Source: an uncultured bacterium
GTDB taxonomy: Bacteria; Patescibacteriota; Minisyncoccia; Phycocordibacterales; PALSA-1337
Direction of reading: 5' to 3'
Assembly (NCBI GenBank): GCA_903868845.1
Contig: CAIPWS010000078.1
Location: forward strand, 1 to 10,554
Length of the DNA: 10,554 nt
Of this stretch, positions 1 through 6,176 are shown piece by piece. The stretch's first letter is position 1, and every line of letters begins with the position of its first letter. The notes under the pieces are model-generated. The model ran no database searches and was not told the DNA's origin. It saw nothing but the letters and a program-made list of their open reading frames with translations. The translations under genes and the position numbers were made by a program.

Positions 1-1
1 A

Positions 2-790
2 GAGGTCATGGCTGTAGTGCCTTCATTGCATATATACAAGCCAAGTACACCTGTTCAGAAGATGCAGAAAGTCGAATACACTCTTGGAGTTTTCTGGAGG
101 AGTATCCTTGCTGAACTCAATTCCCTTTATGTGACACCTGGACCATTTTCGATCTTTAGAAAATCTGTTTTCGAAAAAGTTGGCAACTACAGAAAGGCAC
201 ACAACACTGAAGATATGGAAATGGCTATGCGCCTCCAATCCTTCGGTTGCAAAATTGTTTGTGCAAACGACGCGGTCGTCCACACATCTTCGCCACGTAC
301 TATTCCAAAACTTTACAAACAAAGAGTTCGTTGGACTTCTGGAACATTGCAAAATCTCCGCGATTATAAGCGCCTCTTTTTCAAAACAAAACATGGTCAC
401 TTGGGTGCCTTGGTTTTGCCAATCCTCATCATATCTACGGCCGGTGTCGTCTTCGTTTTGACGGGTTGGGCATATGACGTCTGGCATTATTTCTATATTT
501 CTATTTTGCGTTTCGAGGCAATAGGTACAAGAATGTTCGAATGGACTGGCATAAACATACATTCATGGAACTGGTTCTTCATCCACACCTCACCTATCCT
601 CTTCGGAAGCGTTATATCGCTTGGAATAGTGATATGCTTCATCCTGATAGGTGCCAAGCTTTCCAAGGCAAAATGGCCCAAAGTAACCGATTTCTTGTGG
701 TATGCTGCCCTATACACCGTGGTGGCCCCAATATGGCTTATACGGTCTGTATACAACCTATTTACAAGCAAACAAGCAATGTGGAGATAA
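2..790 (+). CDS. Membrane GT2 glycosyltransferase, C-terminal part (5' end outside window)
   Basis: This is the C-terminal part of a processive-type family 2 glycosyltransferase that transfers sugars from an activated donor at the inner face of the membrane. The frame is open to the left edge (codons before the Met at position 8), so the gene starts upstream. Counting from that Met, a TED motif lies at residues 67-69 and a QRVRW motif at 105-109. These match the acceptor-binding/catalytic ED and the Q(Q/R)xRW motif of cellulose-synthase / PgaC-like enzymes. Three hydrophobic segments follow (about 131-154, 188-217 and 226-250), as expected for a membrane-embedded C-terminus that guides the chain outward. 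Only 4 nt separate it from the next gene, whose deacetylase domain could act on the product. The sugar and polymer cannot be told from sequence; poly-N-acetylglucosamine is one option. The family call is firm, the substrate is not. Confidence 0.85.
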   Translation, partial: EVMAVVPSLHIYKPSTPVQKMQKVEYTLGVFWRSILAELNSLYVTPGPFSIFRKSVFEKVGNYRKAHNTEDMEMAMRLQSFGCKIVCANDAVVHTSSPRTIPKLYKQRVRWTSGTLQNLRDYKRLFFKTKHGHLGALVLPILIISTAGVVFVLTGWAYDVWHYFYISILRFEAIGTRMFEWTGINIHSWNWFFIHTSPILFGSVISLGIVICFILIGAKLSKAKWPKVTDFLWYAALYTVVAPIWLIRSVYNLFTSKQAMWR

Positions 791-794
791 ATAT

Positions 795-2219
795 ATGTCA
801 TTTAGAGAATGGAAAAAATACCTAGTAACCTTCGCTATAACTGCCGTCATTTTTGGCACAACTATAGCTATAAGTATCCTAATAGACAATGCTCGCCTAA
901 ATAATATTCGTTCGCTACAAGACAATATCTCTCTCAGTATTCTTTCTTCTGAAACTCAGTTCAATCTACTCCGAAATGCAAATTGTGAAGACATATTCAA
1001 CTCAGATCTAGATAGTCAATTGGCGGATATTGGAAACAGATTGTCATTCATGGAATCTACCGGTCACAGCAAAGATGCGGACTTCATGAGCCTGAAGCAG
1101 TATTATTATTTGCTCCAAATAAAAAACTACATGCTTATAAGTTCTGCAACCAAATGTCCTCTGAAACCTATTACGATTTTGTATTTCTATAAGCCGGATT
1201 GTTCTGACTGTGATAAGCAAGGCGATGTCCTCAATTACCTTCTGAAACATCATCCAGACAACGTAAGAATATACTCTTTCGATTTTTCAGTCGATGTTCC
1301 AGCTGTAAAAACTTTGGCTGATATAAATAAAGTCTCAGACGATATGCCGGCTCTTGTCATAGACAAAGTTGCTTATCAAGGCTTTCATTCTCTTGAAGAT
1401 CTTATATCTATAAATCCCAAGATGGGTACAGATCGCGTGCGCTTGGTTTTGTCTCCTCATCTAGATGATGCGGCCTTGTCAGTAGGTGGTCTTATAGCCA
1501 GATCTACGCATACAGATAATTCGCCTGTCATCGCAACAGTTTTCACTGGTATGCCCAAAACTCCCATAGCTACAGTTTGGGATGCTAAGTCTGGTTTCAA
1601 CGATAGTACGCAAGCTATGGAAAGCAGGGCCAGTGAAAATGAATACGCGGCAAATATTTTACATTCCAAAACATTGAATATGGGATATTTGGATCATGAA
1701 TATCGCGATGGTTCCGTGGCTACTTCTACTCTACAAAATCAGATCAAGAGTGACATTATCAAGCTCATTCGTAACTATGATACAAGTACTTCTACTATGG
1801 AGGTTTATGGTCCGGCTATATTTTCTGCAAAGATTGGCCACGTAGATCACACAATACTCCACGATGCTTATATCGATGCTATCTCTGAATACAAGCCTCG
1901 AGGAATAGTCACCTTCTTCATATATGAAGATTTCCCTTATGTAAAAAATGCAAATGTGTCGAGAGTCGACTCTGCAAAGATGGATTTGACGAAGTCTCTC
2001 AAAAATGATGCTCCTCAATTTTCATATTCACCTATCTATATTCCACTCACAGATGAGACGGTGAAGGCCAAGGAAAATGCTATAAGGTCATACGGTTCAC
2101 AGGTGAAAGCTATGGGTAGTGAGCTTGTGTCTGTAAGTACCGAGTGGATGAAGGATCGCTGTAAGGGTCTATTCAAGGTCCCAACTTTTTGTGAGGTTGT
2201 GTACCAGGTGCAGAAGTAG
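795..2219 (+). CDS. Membrane-anchored thioredoxin-like / PIG-L deacetylase fusion protein
   Basis: The chosen start is ATG 795 (474 aa): a GGAG lies 9 nt upstream, and the frame's earlier ATG at 702 would overlap the GT2 gene by 89 bases. A hydrophobic segment at about residues 9-31 follows a basic N-terminus (REWKK), predicting an anchored protein with its body outside the membrane. About residues 120-205 look thioredoxin-like: a beta strand, then C136-S-D-C139, then MPALVI with a candidate cis-proline at P185. About 215-400 is a PIG-L/LmbE-type domain: PHLDD at 221-225 and HVDH at 349-352 match the two metal-binding motifs of N-acetylglucosaminyl deacetylases. Known PIG-L members remove acetyl groups from GlcNAc-containing lipids or small thiols. 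Placed right after a GT2 synthase, it probably modifies the same glycan. The Trx-PIG-L fusion is unusual, and the role of the CxxC is unknown. Domain calls are fairly sure; substrate is inference. Confidence 0.8.
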   Translation: MSFREWKKYLVTFAITAVIFGTTIAISILIDNARLNNIRSLQDNISLSILSSETQFNLLRNANCEDIFNSDLDSQLADIGNRLSFMESTGHSKDADFMSLKQYYYLLQIKNYMLISSATKCPLKPITILYFYKPDCSDCDKQGDVLNYLLKHHPDNVRIYSFDFSVDVPAVKTLADINKVSDDMPALVIDKVAYQGFHSLEDLISINPKMGTDRVRLVLSPHLDDAALSVGGLIARSTHTDNSPVIATVFTGMPKTPIATVWDAKSGFNDSTQAMESRASENEYAANILHSKTLNMGYLDHEYRDGSVATSTLQNQIKSDIIKLIRNYDTSTSTMEVYGPAIFSAKIGHVDHTILHDAYIDAISEYKPRGIVTFFIYEDFPYVKNANVSRVDSAKMDLTKSLKNDAPQFSYSPIYIPLTDETVKAKENAIRSYGSQVKAMGSELVSVSTEWMKDRCKGLFKVPTFCEVVYQVQK

Positions 2220-2245
2220 GGTTGGGTTTGTGTGCGGAGGGGCGC

Positions 2246-2501
2246 ATGCTCCGTGAGCATATATGGAAATTAGGCCATCAGAAGGCTCAATTTTCATATG
2301 CTGGTAAATAGTGTGTGCCGGCGGGGGCAGCACATGTTTTTAAAAACGACCACTTATCAACATTGATAAAATGGAATGGCCTGGTTAAGCCATTCCAAAT
2401 TTCAAATGTGAATAAACACGTCTTTTAAAACGACATACCTGTCGGCACTGACACGTCTCCCTAAGCACCTCTGACAAAGTGACCACAAAATGGTCACTTT
2501 G
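2246..2501. other. Cluster of tandem hairpins in a gene-free region
   Basis: No plausible gene was found between 2220 and 2604. The stretch holds a series of stem-loops: 2246-2251 with 2255-2260 (6 bp, 3-nt loop); 2261-2271 with 2289-2299 (11 bp, one G-T); 2312-2319 with 2326-2334 (8 bp, one bulge); the palindrome GTTTTTAAAAAC at 2336-2347; 2354-2359 with 2364-2369; 2372-2380 with 2389-2397 (9 bp perfect); 2431-2435 with 2440-2444; and 2475-2485 with 2491-2501 (11 bp perfect, loop CAAAA). A TTTTAAAACGAC-like element occurs twice, at about 2337-2350 and 2423-2434. Downstream, CCGACACA repeats in C-rich sequence (about 2529-2575). None of the stems is followed by a good T tract. It could be a structured RNA, an intergenic repeat family, or the shared 3' ends of converging transcripts. 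Confidence 0.55.
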
Positions 2502-2604
2502 CTAAAGGTCTAAAAATACATATGTCCTCCCGACACATCGATTCATCCCCCCGACACACCACCCCCTTCGGCTCCCTAACGCCTACAAGTAACTAACTTA
2601 ACTG

Positions 2605-2677
2605 AGCCGCCTCCCAGGCTTGAACTGGGGACCTTCGCTTTACAAAAGCGTTGCTCTACCAACTGAGCTAAGGCGGC
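2605..2677 (-). tRNA. trnT: tRNA-Thr (anticodon UGU)
   Basis: The minus strand folds into a full cloverleaf of 73 nt. The acceptor stem GCCGCCT pairs with AGGCGGC, the D arm is GCTC/GAGC with loop AGTTGGTA, the anticodon loop is TTTGTAA (positions 34-36 TGT, reading ACA), and the T arm is CCCAG/CTGGG with loop TTCAAGC. The first pair of the anticodon stem (27-43) is A-A, leaving four proper pairs. The discriminator base is T, and no CCA is encoded after it (CAG follows), so CCA must be added enzymatically. It lies downstream of the rpsB-tsf cluster on the same strand, with no tRNA neighbour in the window. Confidence 0.95.
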
Positions 2678-2705
2678 ATTACTACCAAAAGTGCTAACGC
2701 GCTAA

Positions 2706-2711
2706 AATATA
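2706..2711 (-). promoter_or_regulatory. Possible -10 box of the tRNA-Thr gene
   Basis: TATATT on the minus strand lies 28 nt before the 5' end of the tRNA, a usual distance for a tRNA promoter. The best -35 at 17 nt is poor (TGGCTT), so this is tentative. Between here and the neighbouring gene lies mostly a purine-rich tract on this strand. Confidence 0.3.
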
Positions 2712-2762
2712 ACCCAAAACAAGCAAAAAAGCCAGCCGCCACTTTCCCCTTTCCCTTTTCCA

Positions 2763-2804
2763 CTTTTAACTTTTCTCTTTTAACTTTCTACTTTTCTACT
2801 TCTT
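2763..2804. repeat. 14-nt imperfect tandem repeat in a polypyrimidine tract
   Basis: Three 14-nt units begin at 2763, 2777 and 2791 (the first two share their first 11 bases, CTTTTAACTTT; the third is degenerate). They sit in a nearly pure pyrimidine run from about 2740 to 2813. On the minus strand this is purine-rich and spans the stop codon of the small membrane protein gene and its 3' flank. It resembles slippage-generated low-complexity sequence. Confidence 0.6.
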
Positions 2805-3179
2805 CTCCTCCCCAGAAATCCTCCTCAAATAAAACGAAGCCCCATGCTTCTTCACCTCTCCTTTTCCACGAACCATATCGAGCACCTTCCTAGTGTGTGT
2901 ATTCTTCAGCCAAAGATGCTTTATCTCTACATAAACTTTTCTCACATGGACAAGTACATGGAATGCGACCCATTGAGCGAGAGCGATAAAAGTATGTTTA
3001 TTTATATAAGAAATTCCACGGCGTATTCCACCGAAAAATGCGGCAAAGATATGATCACTACCTTCACCAAGTCTAGATACTATACTTTCATGTCCAGTCA
3101 AAACCTCGCGACGCTTAAGCAAGATCATCGCGATGATGCCTATGAGCGAGATATAAAAAATTGTGATAGTTGTATACAT
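2796..3179 (-). CDS. Small single-pass membrane protein, unknown function
   Basis: This 127-aa protein is not recognised. A hydrophobic helix spans about residues 4-21 (ITIFYISLIGIIAMILL) with little before it, predicting an N-terminal membrane anchor and a basic, mostly cytoplasmic or peripheral body. The body has amphipathic stretches (HIFAAFFGGIRRGISYINKHTF; WVAFHVLVHVRKVYVEIKHLWL) and a lysine/arginine-rich tail ending RRISGEEKK. The start at 3179 follows tsf by 23 nt with a GGAG about 11 nt upstream inside a hairpin loop, so it is probably co-transcribed with rpsB-tsf. The mirror ORF on the other strand is judged to be a shadow: it would run against the flow of the rpsB-tsf cluster and has no domain features. 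No catalytic motif is visible. Confidence 0.7.
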   Translation of the reverse strand: MYTTITIFYISLIGIIAMILLKRREVLTGHESIVSRLGEGSDHIFAAFFGGIRRGISYINKHTFIALAQWVAFHVLVHVRKVYVEIKHLWLKNTHTRKVLDMVRGKGEVKKHGASFYLRRISGEEKK

Positions 3180-3183
3180 AATA

Positions 3184-3197
3184 CGCGGCTCTCCGCG
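3184..3197 (-). promoter_or_regulatory. Hairpin carrying the ribosome-binding site of the downstream small gene
   Basis: On the minus strand CGCGG pairs perfectly with CCGCG around an AGAG loop, between the tsf stop and the next start. The only Shine-Dalgarno-like GGAG spans the stem end and loop, 11 nt from the ATG. It has no following T run, so it is not a normal terminator. Confidence 0.5.
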
Positions 3198-3202
3198 CTA
3201 CT

Positions 3203-3799
3203 TTAGTTCTCTAGCACCTTGAAGCGCTTGAAGCGGCCAACAGCCATCTTCTCACCAAATTTCTGTACAGCAGCATCTATAAGATTCTGAATAGTCATAT
3301 CAGGATTCTTTATGAAAGGTTGATTGACCAAAACCATCTCAGCAAAATATGTATCGAGTTTACCCTGAAGAATCTTCTCCTTCATTGCCTCAGGCTTTCC
3401 TTCTACTTCTTTCATGAAAACCTCACGAGCTGTCTTCTTGTCAGCCTCAGTGATCTCAGCAGAAGTGATGAACTTTGGATTTGTAGCTGTAGCATGCATA
3501 GCAATGTCGCGTGCCATAGTCTTGAACTCTTCATTGTTTGAAACGAAATCAGATTCGCAGTTGAGCTCTAGGATAGTACCTACTGTGCCATTTGCGTGAA
3601 TATATGCCTGTACGATACCAGCCTTAAATGTTCTATCTCCCTTTTTAGCAGAAAGTTCCCCGCTTTTTTTGCGAAGGATAACTATAGCCTTTTCCATGTC
3701 GCCACCCGCCTCTTCAAGTGCCTTTTTACATTGCATAACAGATATTCCTGTTTGATCTCTGAGAGATTTGACTTGTTCTGTGGTGATAGTTGCTGACAT
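3203..3799 (-). CDS. tsf: Translation elongation factor Ts
   Basis: EF-Ts is the guanine-nucleotide exchange factor that regenerates EF-Tu-GTP in the cytoplasm. The N-terminal UBA-like domain (about residues 5-43) carries the EF-Tu-binding signature LRDQTGISVMQCKKAL (13-28). It is followed by the core motif ELNCESDFV (78-86), typical of the family. At 198 aa it is short compared with the ~280 aa of E. coli and matches the compact one-core-domain forms of small genomes; the C-terminus ends FGEKMAVGRFKRFKVLEN. The start ATG at 3799 lies 51 nt after rpsB in the usual rpsB-tsf order. No Shine-Dalgarno sequence is visible: the bases before ATG are nearly all A and T. Identification is certain. Confidence 0.97.
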   Translation of the reverse strand: MSATITTEQVKSLRDQTGISVMQCKKALEEAGGDMEKAIVILRKKSGELSAKKGDRTFKAGIVQAYIHANGTVGTILELNCESDFVSNNEEFKTMARDIAMHATATNPKFITSAEITEADKKTAREVFMKEVEGKPEAMKEKILQGKLDTYFAEMVLVNQPFIKNPDMTIQNLIDAAVQKFGEKMAVGRFKRFKVLEN

Positions 3800-3850
3800 T
3801 TTTTTATTTAATTAAAAGAACTGATAATAAAATGAAACGAGACACCGAAC

Positions 3851-4588
3851 TTAAACCTGTGGAGCTGGAGCAGCCTTCACGAGCTTCTTACCTGCCTGAT
3901 ATGCCTTGGAGATCTGTTCGACGAAGAACTGAATGCTCTGTCTTGAGCCGTCATTTCCAATGATAGGAAATTCTATATCTGAAATATCGCAATCTGAGTT
4001 AGCGAGAGCAATAACTGGAACACCCATATCCTGAGCTTCTTTGACTGCATTGTGCTCACGGCGAGGGTCGATAACGAAGACTGCATCTGGGAGCTTCTTA
4101 GATGAAACTATTCCGTAGAACATGCGCTCGAGTTTCTCGACTTCCTTTCCGATGAGCATGCGCTCACGCTTCGTATACTTCAAAAGTTCACCCTTCTCGC
4201 GGTCAGAAACTATCTTTTCATAACGATCGATACGCTTTCTGATCTGTGGGAAGTTTGTAAATGTACCACCGATCCAGCGACCGTCAACGTAAGGAAGGTT
4301 GAGAGACATGGCTGCATTCTTCACAATTGTTGAAGCTTCACGCTTGCCTCCGACGAATATGATTGTCTTACCTTCGCTTGCAAGCTTCGCAACAAACTCC
4401 TTTGCTGTTTCGAGTATTGGCTTTGTCTTTTCTAGATCGAAGAGGTCTGTTGTATTTTTCGTTCCGAAAATAAATGGTGCTATCGTAGGGTTACGGCGAG
4501 ATCGGCCAAGGCCGAAGTGGGTTCCGGCTGCAAACATAGCCTCAATAGAGGTAGTTGCCGCTGCTGAAGTGGTTTTTTCTGTTGACAT
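3851..4588 (-). CDS. rpsB: 30S ribosomal protein uS2
   Basis: uS2 is a late-assembling protein of the small ribosomal subunit that contacts bS1 and the platform side of the 30S head. The 245-aa sequence shows the family blocks: THFGLGRSRRNP near the N-terminus (23-34), FIFGTKN (39-45), the strongly conserved GRWIGGTFTNF (103-113), a charged coiled-coil hairpin (about 115-160), and PDAVFVIDPRREHNAVKEA (167-185) leading to a conserved GNDGSRQSI (211-219). The length is normal. An alanine/threonine-rich N-terminal extension precedes the core. ATG 4588 is the only sensible start and has no Shine-Dalgarno. It heads the rpsB-tsf cluster and is divergent from the plus-strand block that begins about 90 nt away. 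Identification is certain. Confidence 0.98.
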   Translation of the reverse strand: MSTEKTTSAAATTSIEAMFAAGTHFGLGRSRRNPTIAPFIFGTKNTTDLFDLEKTKPILETAKEFVAKLASEGKTIIFVGGKREASTIVKNAAMSLNLPYVDGRWIGGTFTNFPQIRKRIDRYEKIVSDREKGELLKYTKRERMLIGKEVEKLERMFYGIVSSKKLPDAVFVIDPRREHNAVKEAQDMGVPVIALANSDCDISDIEFPIIGNDGSRQSIQFFVEQISKAYQAGKKLVKAAPAPQV

Positions 4589-4675
4589 AATGTAGGACGA
4601 AGCTTATCAAATAGCGCCAAAAAGCGCAAGTTTACTGGGGGTTTCGTAGGCTAGCTTGGCGGCCTCTTACTTGGA

Positions 4676-4705
4676 TTGACATCATGGCTTCAAACGTGCT
4701 ATAAT
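4676..4705 (+). promoter_or_regulatory. Strong sigma70-type promoter of the first cassette gene
   Basis: A perfect -35 TTGACA (4676-4681) and a perfect -10 TATAAT (4700-4705) are separated by 18 nt, with TG one base before the -10 (extended -10). The sequence AACGTGC directly before TATAAT, and TTGGAT before the -35, are repeated at the promoter at 6253-6282. Transcription would start near 4712, about 55 nt before the gene. Confidence 0.88.
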
Positions 4706-4767
4706 TGTAGGAGGTTCGAAACGTCTGAATTTTGACAATCGCATATTTCCCAGAAAGGAGGGATGCT

Positions 4768-5334
4768 ATGTTGCATGAACTGCAAATCCTGGTACTGCAT
4801 TTCGTTACGTCGTTGCTGGTACTGCAGATTGTGGTATCAGTGTTGTTCTTGCTCAACAAAGTATTCCTCGCCGCTGGTGAAAAAACCGGCTGGCTGTGGG
4901 GTGCTATCGGTTGCCTGTTGGCAGTCTGTTACTTCTACCGACTTCACTTGTTGGTATACATGGTGTTAGATATCGGAATGGTAGTGCTGATGACTTACGG
5001 CTACTTGAAGAAAGGAGCCAAGAGACCATTGGTTGAATTGACCATCCAGATCGTATCGGCAATAGTCATGGTGGTCATGGCATACTCGGCGTTCATGGGT
5101 GTACTAACCCTGATTGAACTAGCCAGTGCGATCGGTATCCTGATCGGCACTTACGTGTTAACCCACGGAAAAGTGAGAGCCGGCTGGATCTTGTATGCAG
5201 TAGCAAATACGCTCACAGTCGTCGTCGCCTTCAAAAAGCATCAGCATATATTTGCTGACTTCCAAATAGCACAGGTTGTCGTAGCGTTGTATGTGTTATT
5301 TAGAGAGCAAAGAAATCGCAATCCACTGAAGTAA
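4768..5334 (+). CDS. Seven-helix membrane protein resembling PnuC-type transporters
   Basis: The start ATG 4768 has a strong Shine-Dalgarno (AAGGAGGG, 4755-4762) 5 nt upstream; the ATG at 4763 is in another frame. The product is 188 aa and almost entirely hydrophobic, with about seven membrane helices near 7-30, 42-57, 61-80, 90-112, 114-133, 138-155 and 162-178. The pattern WGAIGCLL...YFYRLHLLVY...YGYLKKG, and later GWILYAVANTLTVVVAF, resembles the repeated three-helix bundles of PnuC vitamin (nicotinamide riboside) transporters. This is a similarity noticed by eye; the protein is shorter than typical PnuC, and substrate residues cannot be confirmed. It has its own promoter and its own terminator-like hairpin. 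Isoleucine codons are mostly ATC, with three ATA. PnuC-like facilitator or orphan membrane protein are both possible. Confidence 0.8.
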   Translation: MLHELQILVLHFVTSLLVLQIVVSVLFLLNKVFLAAGEKTGWLWGAIGCLLAVCYFYRLHLLVYMVLDIGMVVLMTYGYLKKGAKRPLVELTIQIVSAIVMVVMAYSAFMGVLTLIELASAIGILIGTYVLTHGKVRAGWILYAVANTLTVVVAFKKHQHIFADFQIAQVVVALYVLFREQRNRNPLK

Positions 5335-5335
5335 G

Positions 5336-5372
5336 CAGAAAACCATCTGTTTGCTCGGTGGATTTTCTGTTT
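5336..5372 (+). terminator. Intrinsic-type terminator after the first cassette gene
   Basis: Starting one base after the stop codon, CAGAAAACCA (5336-5345) pairs with TGG (5359-5361) and TTTTCTG (5363-5369), leaving one bulged A at 5362. Only a short TTT follows the stem, so termination strength is uncertain. The A-rich/T-rich arms make it potentially active on both strands. Confidence 0.6.
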
Positions 5373-5408
5373 ATAATATGGCTGTGTTTATAAACAATTC
5401 AATATACA

Positions 5409-5436
5409 TTGACATTGTCATATTAGTATGATACTA
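5409..5436 (+). promoter_or_regulatory. Promoter/operator-like element with two perfect palindromes
   Basis: TTGACA (5409-5414) overlaps the perfect odd palindrome TGACATTGTCA (5410-5420). Next comes a second perfect palindrome, TAGTATGATACTA (5424-5436). A -10 at normal spacing is poor (TACTAC, 17 nt), in contrast to the two neighbouring promoters. Paired dyads over a weak promoter are typical of repressor or activator binding, but no regulator has been identified. The sequence from 5373 to 5408 shows nothing further. Confidence 0.5.
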
Positions 5437-5474
5437 CTGAGGTAGGTGGGCTCATTAACATATTACATTCTTAA

Positions 5475-5538
5475 CCACGTGACGTGGCTATAGGATTCCA
5501 TAAAAGACGGTTAGACCGATCCCGCGTGACGCGGAATC
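5475..5538 (+). promoter_or_regulatory. Structured 5' leader with three mini-hairpins
   Basis: Three stems with 3-nt loops follow each other: CCACG-TGA-CGTGG (5475-5487), CGGT-TAG-ACCG (5508-5518) and CCGCG-TGA-CGCGG (5522-5534). The last is extended by GAT (5518-5520) pairing with ATC (5536-5538) across one mismatch. Two of the loops are the same TGA. They precede a gene without a clear ribosome-binding site, so a cis-acting RNA controlling its expression is a reasonable guess. No known riboswitch class was recognised. Confidence 0.5.
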
Positions 5539-5544
5539 AGCTAA

Positions 5545-6162
5545 TTGGTGATTTGGTATGAGTCAATCAGAAAGTTGATCGTGAATAATGTTACACAAAA
5601 GGCCTTGCTCAGAGCAGGAATCCAGACTGAAATGCCTCAAACAAAACTAGACGTATTCTTCAAACAGTTTCCGTGGGCAATCAATTTCACGGACAACTAC
5701 GAAGTGCATCAAGTCTACGTGTCAGGTCTTTTCCCTGAATTACTGGACTATCGTGCGTTGCATATCAGTGAAGTAGTTGGCTATGAGACAGATGAGTACT
5801 GGAACGAGATCATCTATTTTGTCGACGAAGTCGGCGTCCAAGTCGATTATGTGTATTTCGAGGAAAAATACATGCAACGCAAATATTTGTTCTTTGGTCC
5901 AATTGTGGAGAAGACAGATGTCCGAAAAGACGAGAGCAAAATCGTCGGGAACAATTGGTCCATCAAAGAGGTTCTTAAGGGGACTCTCAAGGAACAGAAA
6001 GACCGTGTTAGGTACATCGTCTCACACTTCACGAAGACAAATGCCTTGATCATCTACAAAGTCCCGCACGGGACGACAGTGTCTGAGTGGATCAAAGGAC
6101 AAGTCGATGGCCATCGACGTGAGCTCAAGAAGGATCTCGTGACCATTGATACTACTCGGTAA
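5545..6162 (+). CDS. Hypothetical soluble protein of unknown family
   Basis: This protein of up to 205 aa is not recognised. It has no signal peptide or membrane helix. It is rich in aromatic and acidic residues (NYEVHQVYVSGLFPELLDY; YETDEYWNEIIYFVDEVGVQVDYVYFEEKYMQRKYLFFGPI), with a basic, charged C-terminal third (KDESKIVG...KEVLKGTLKEQKDRVRY). The body looks like a mixed alpha/beta domain. The start is uncertain: TTG 5545 is the first possible codon after an in-frame stop, GTG 5581 is an alternative, and the first Met codon is only at 5632; none has a convincing Shine-Dalgarno. The coding sequence has no ATA codon, unlike the flanking minus-strand genes. It lies between two membrane-protein genes but has its own control region and terminator. 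That the frame is coding is supported by its length, codon use and matching punctuation; the function is unknown. Confidence 0.7.
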   Translation: MVIWYESIRKLIVNNVTQKALLRAGIQTEMPQTKLDVFFKQFPWAINFTDNYEVHQVYVSGLFPELLDYRALHISEVVGYETDEYWNEIIYFVDEVGVQVDYVYFEEKYMQRKYLFFGPIVEKTDVRKDESKIVGNNWSIKEVLKGTLKEQKDRVRYIVSHFTKTNALIIYKVPHGTTVSEWIKGQVDGHRRELKKDLVTIDTTR

Positions 6163-6176
6163 ATAACGTAAAGTTC

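Noticed and set aside
23..562. Long minus-strand reading frame (179 codons) opposite the glycosyltransferase
   Set aside because: It is antisense to a gene with clear GT2 motifs, has no domain features, and its start has no supporting signals.
2246..2501. CRISPR array
   Set aside because: There are palindromic stems but no regularly spaced identical repeats with unique spacers, and no cas genes in the window.
2220..2604. tmRNA, RNase P RNA or SRP RNA in the hairpin-rich gap
   Set aside because: None of the conserved sequence blocks of these RNAs could be found on either strand (for example the tRNA-like end of tmRNA or the P4 region of RNase P).
2844..3206. Plus-strand reading frame of 120 codons opposite the small membrane protein
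   Set aside because: It runs against the rpsB-tsf cluster, overlaps the end of tsf, and shows no protein-like hydrophobic or motif pattern. The minus-strand frame has a credible anchor helix.
4612..4626. GCGC stem-loop upstream of rpsB as a ribosomal-protein autoregulatory leader
   Set aside because: The stem is only 4 bp and the surrounding sequence does not resemble the known S2 leader structure, so it is too weak to call.
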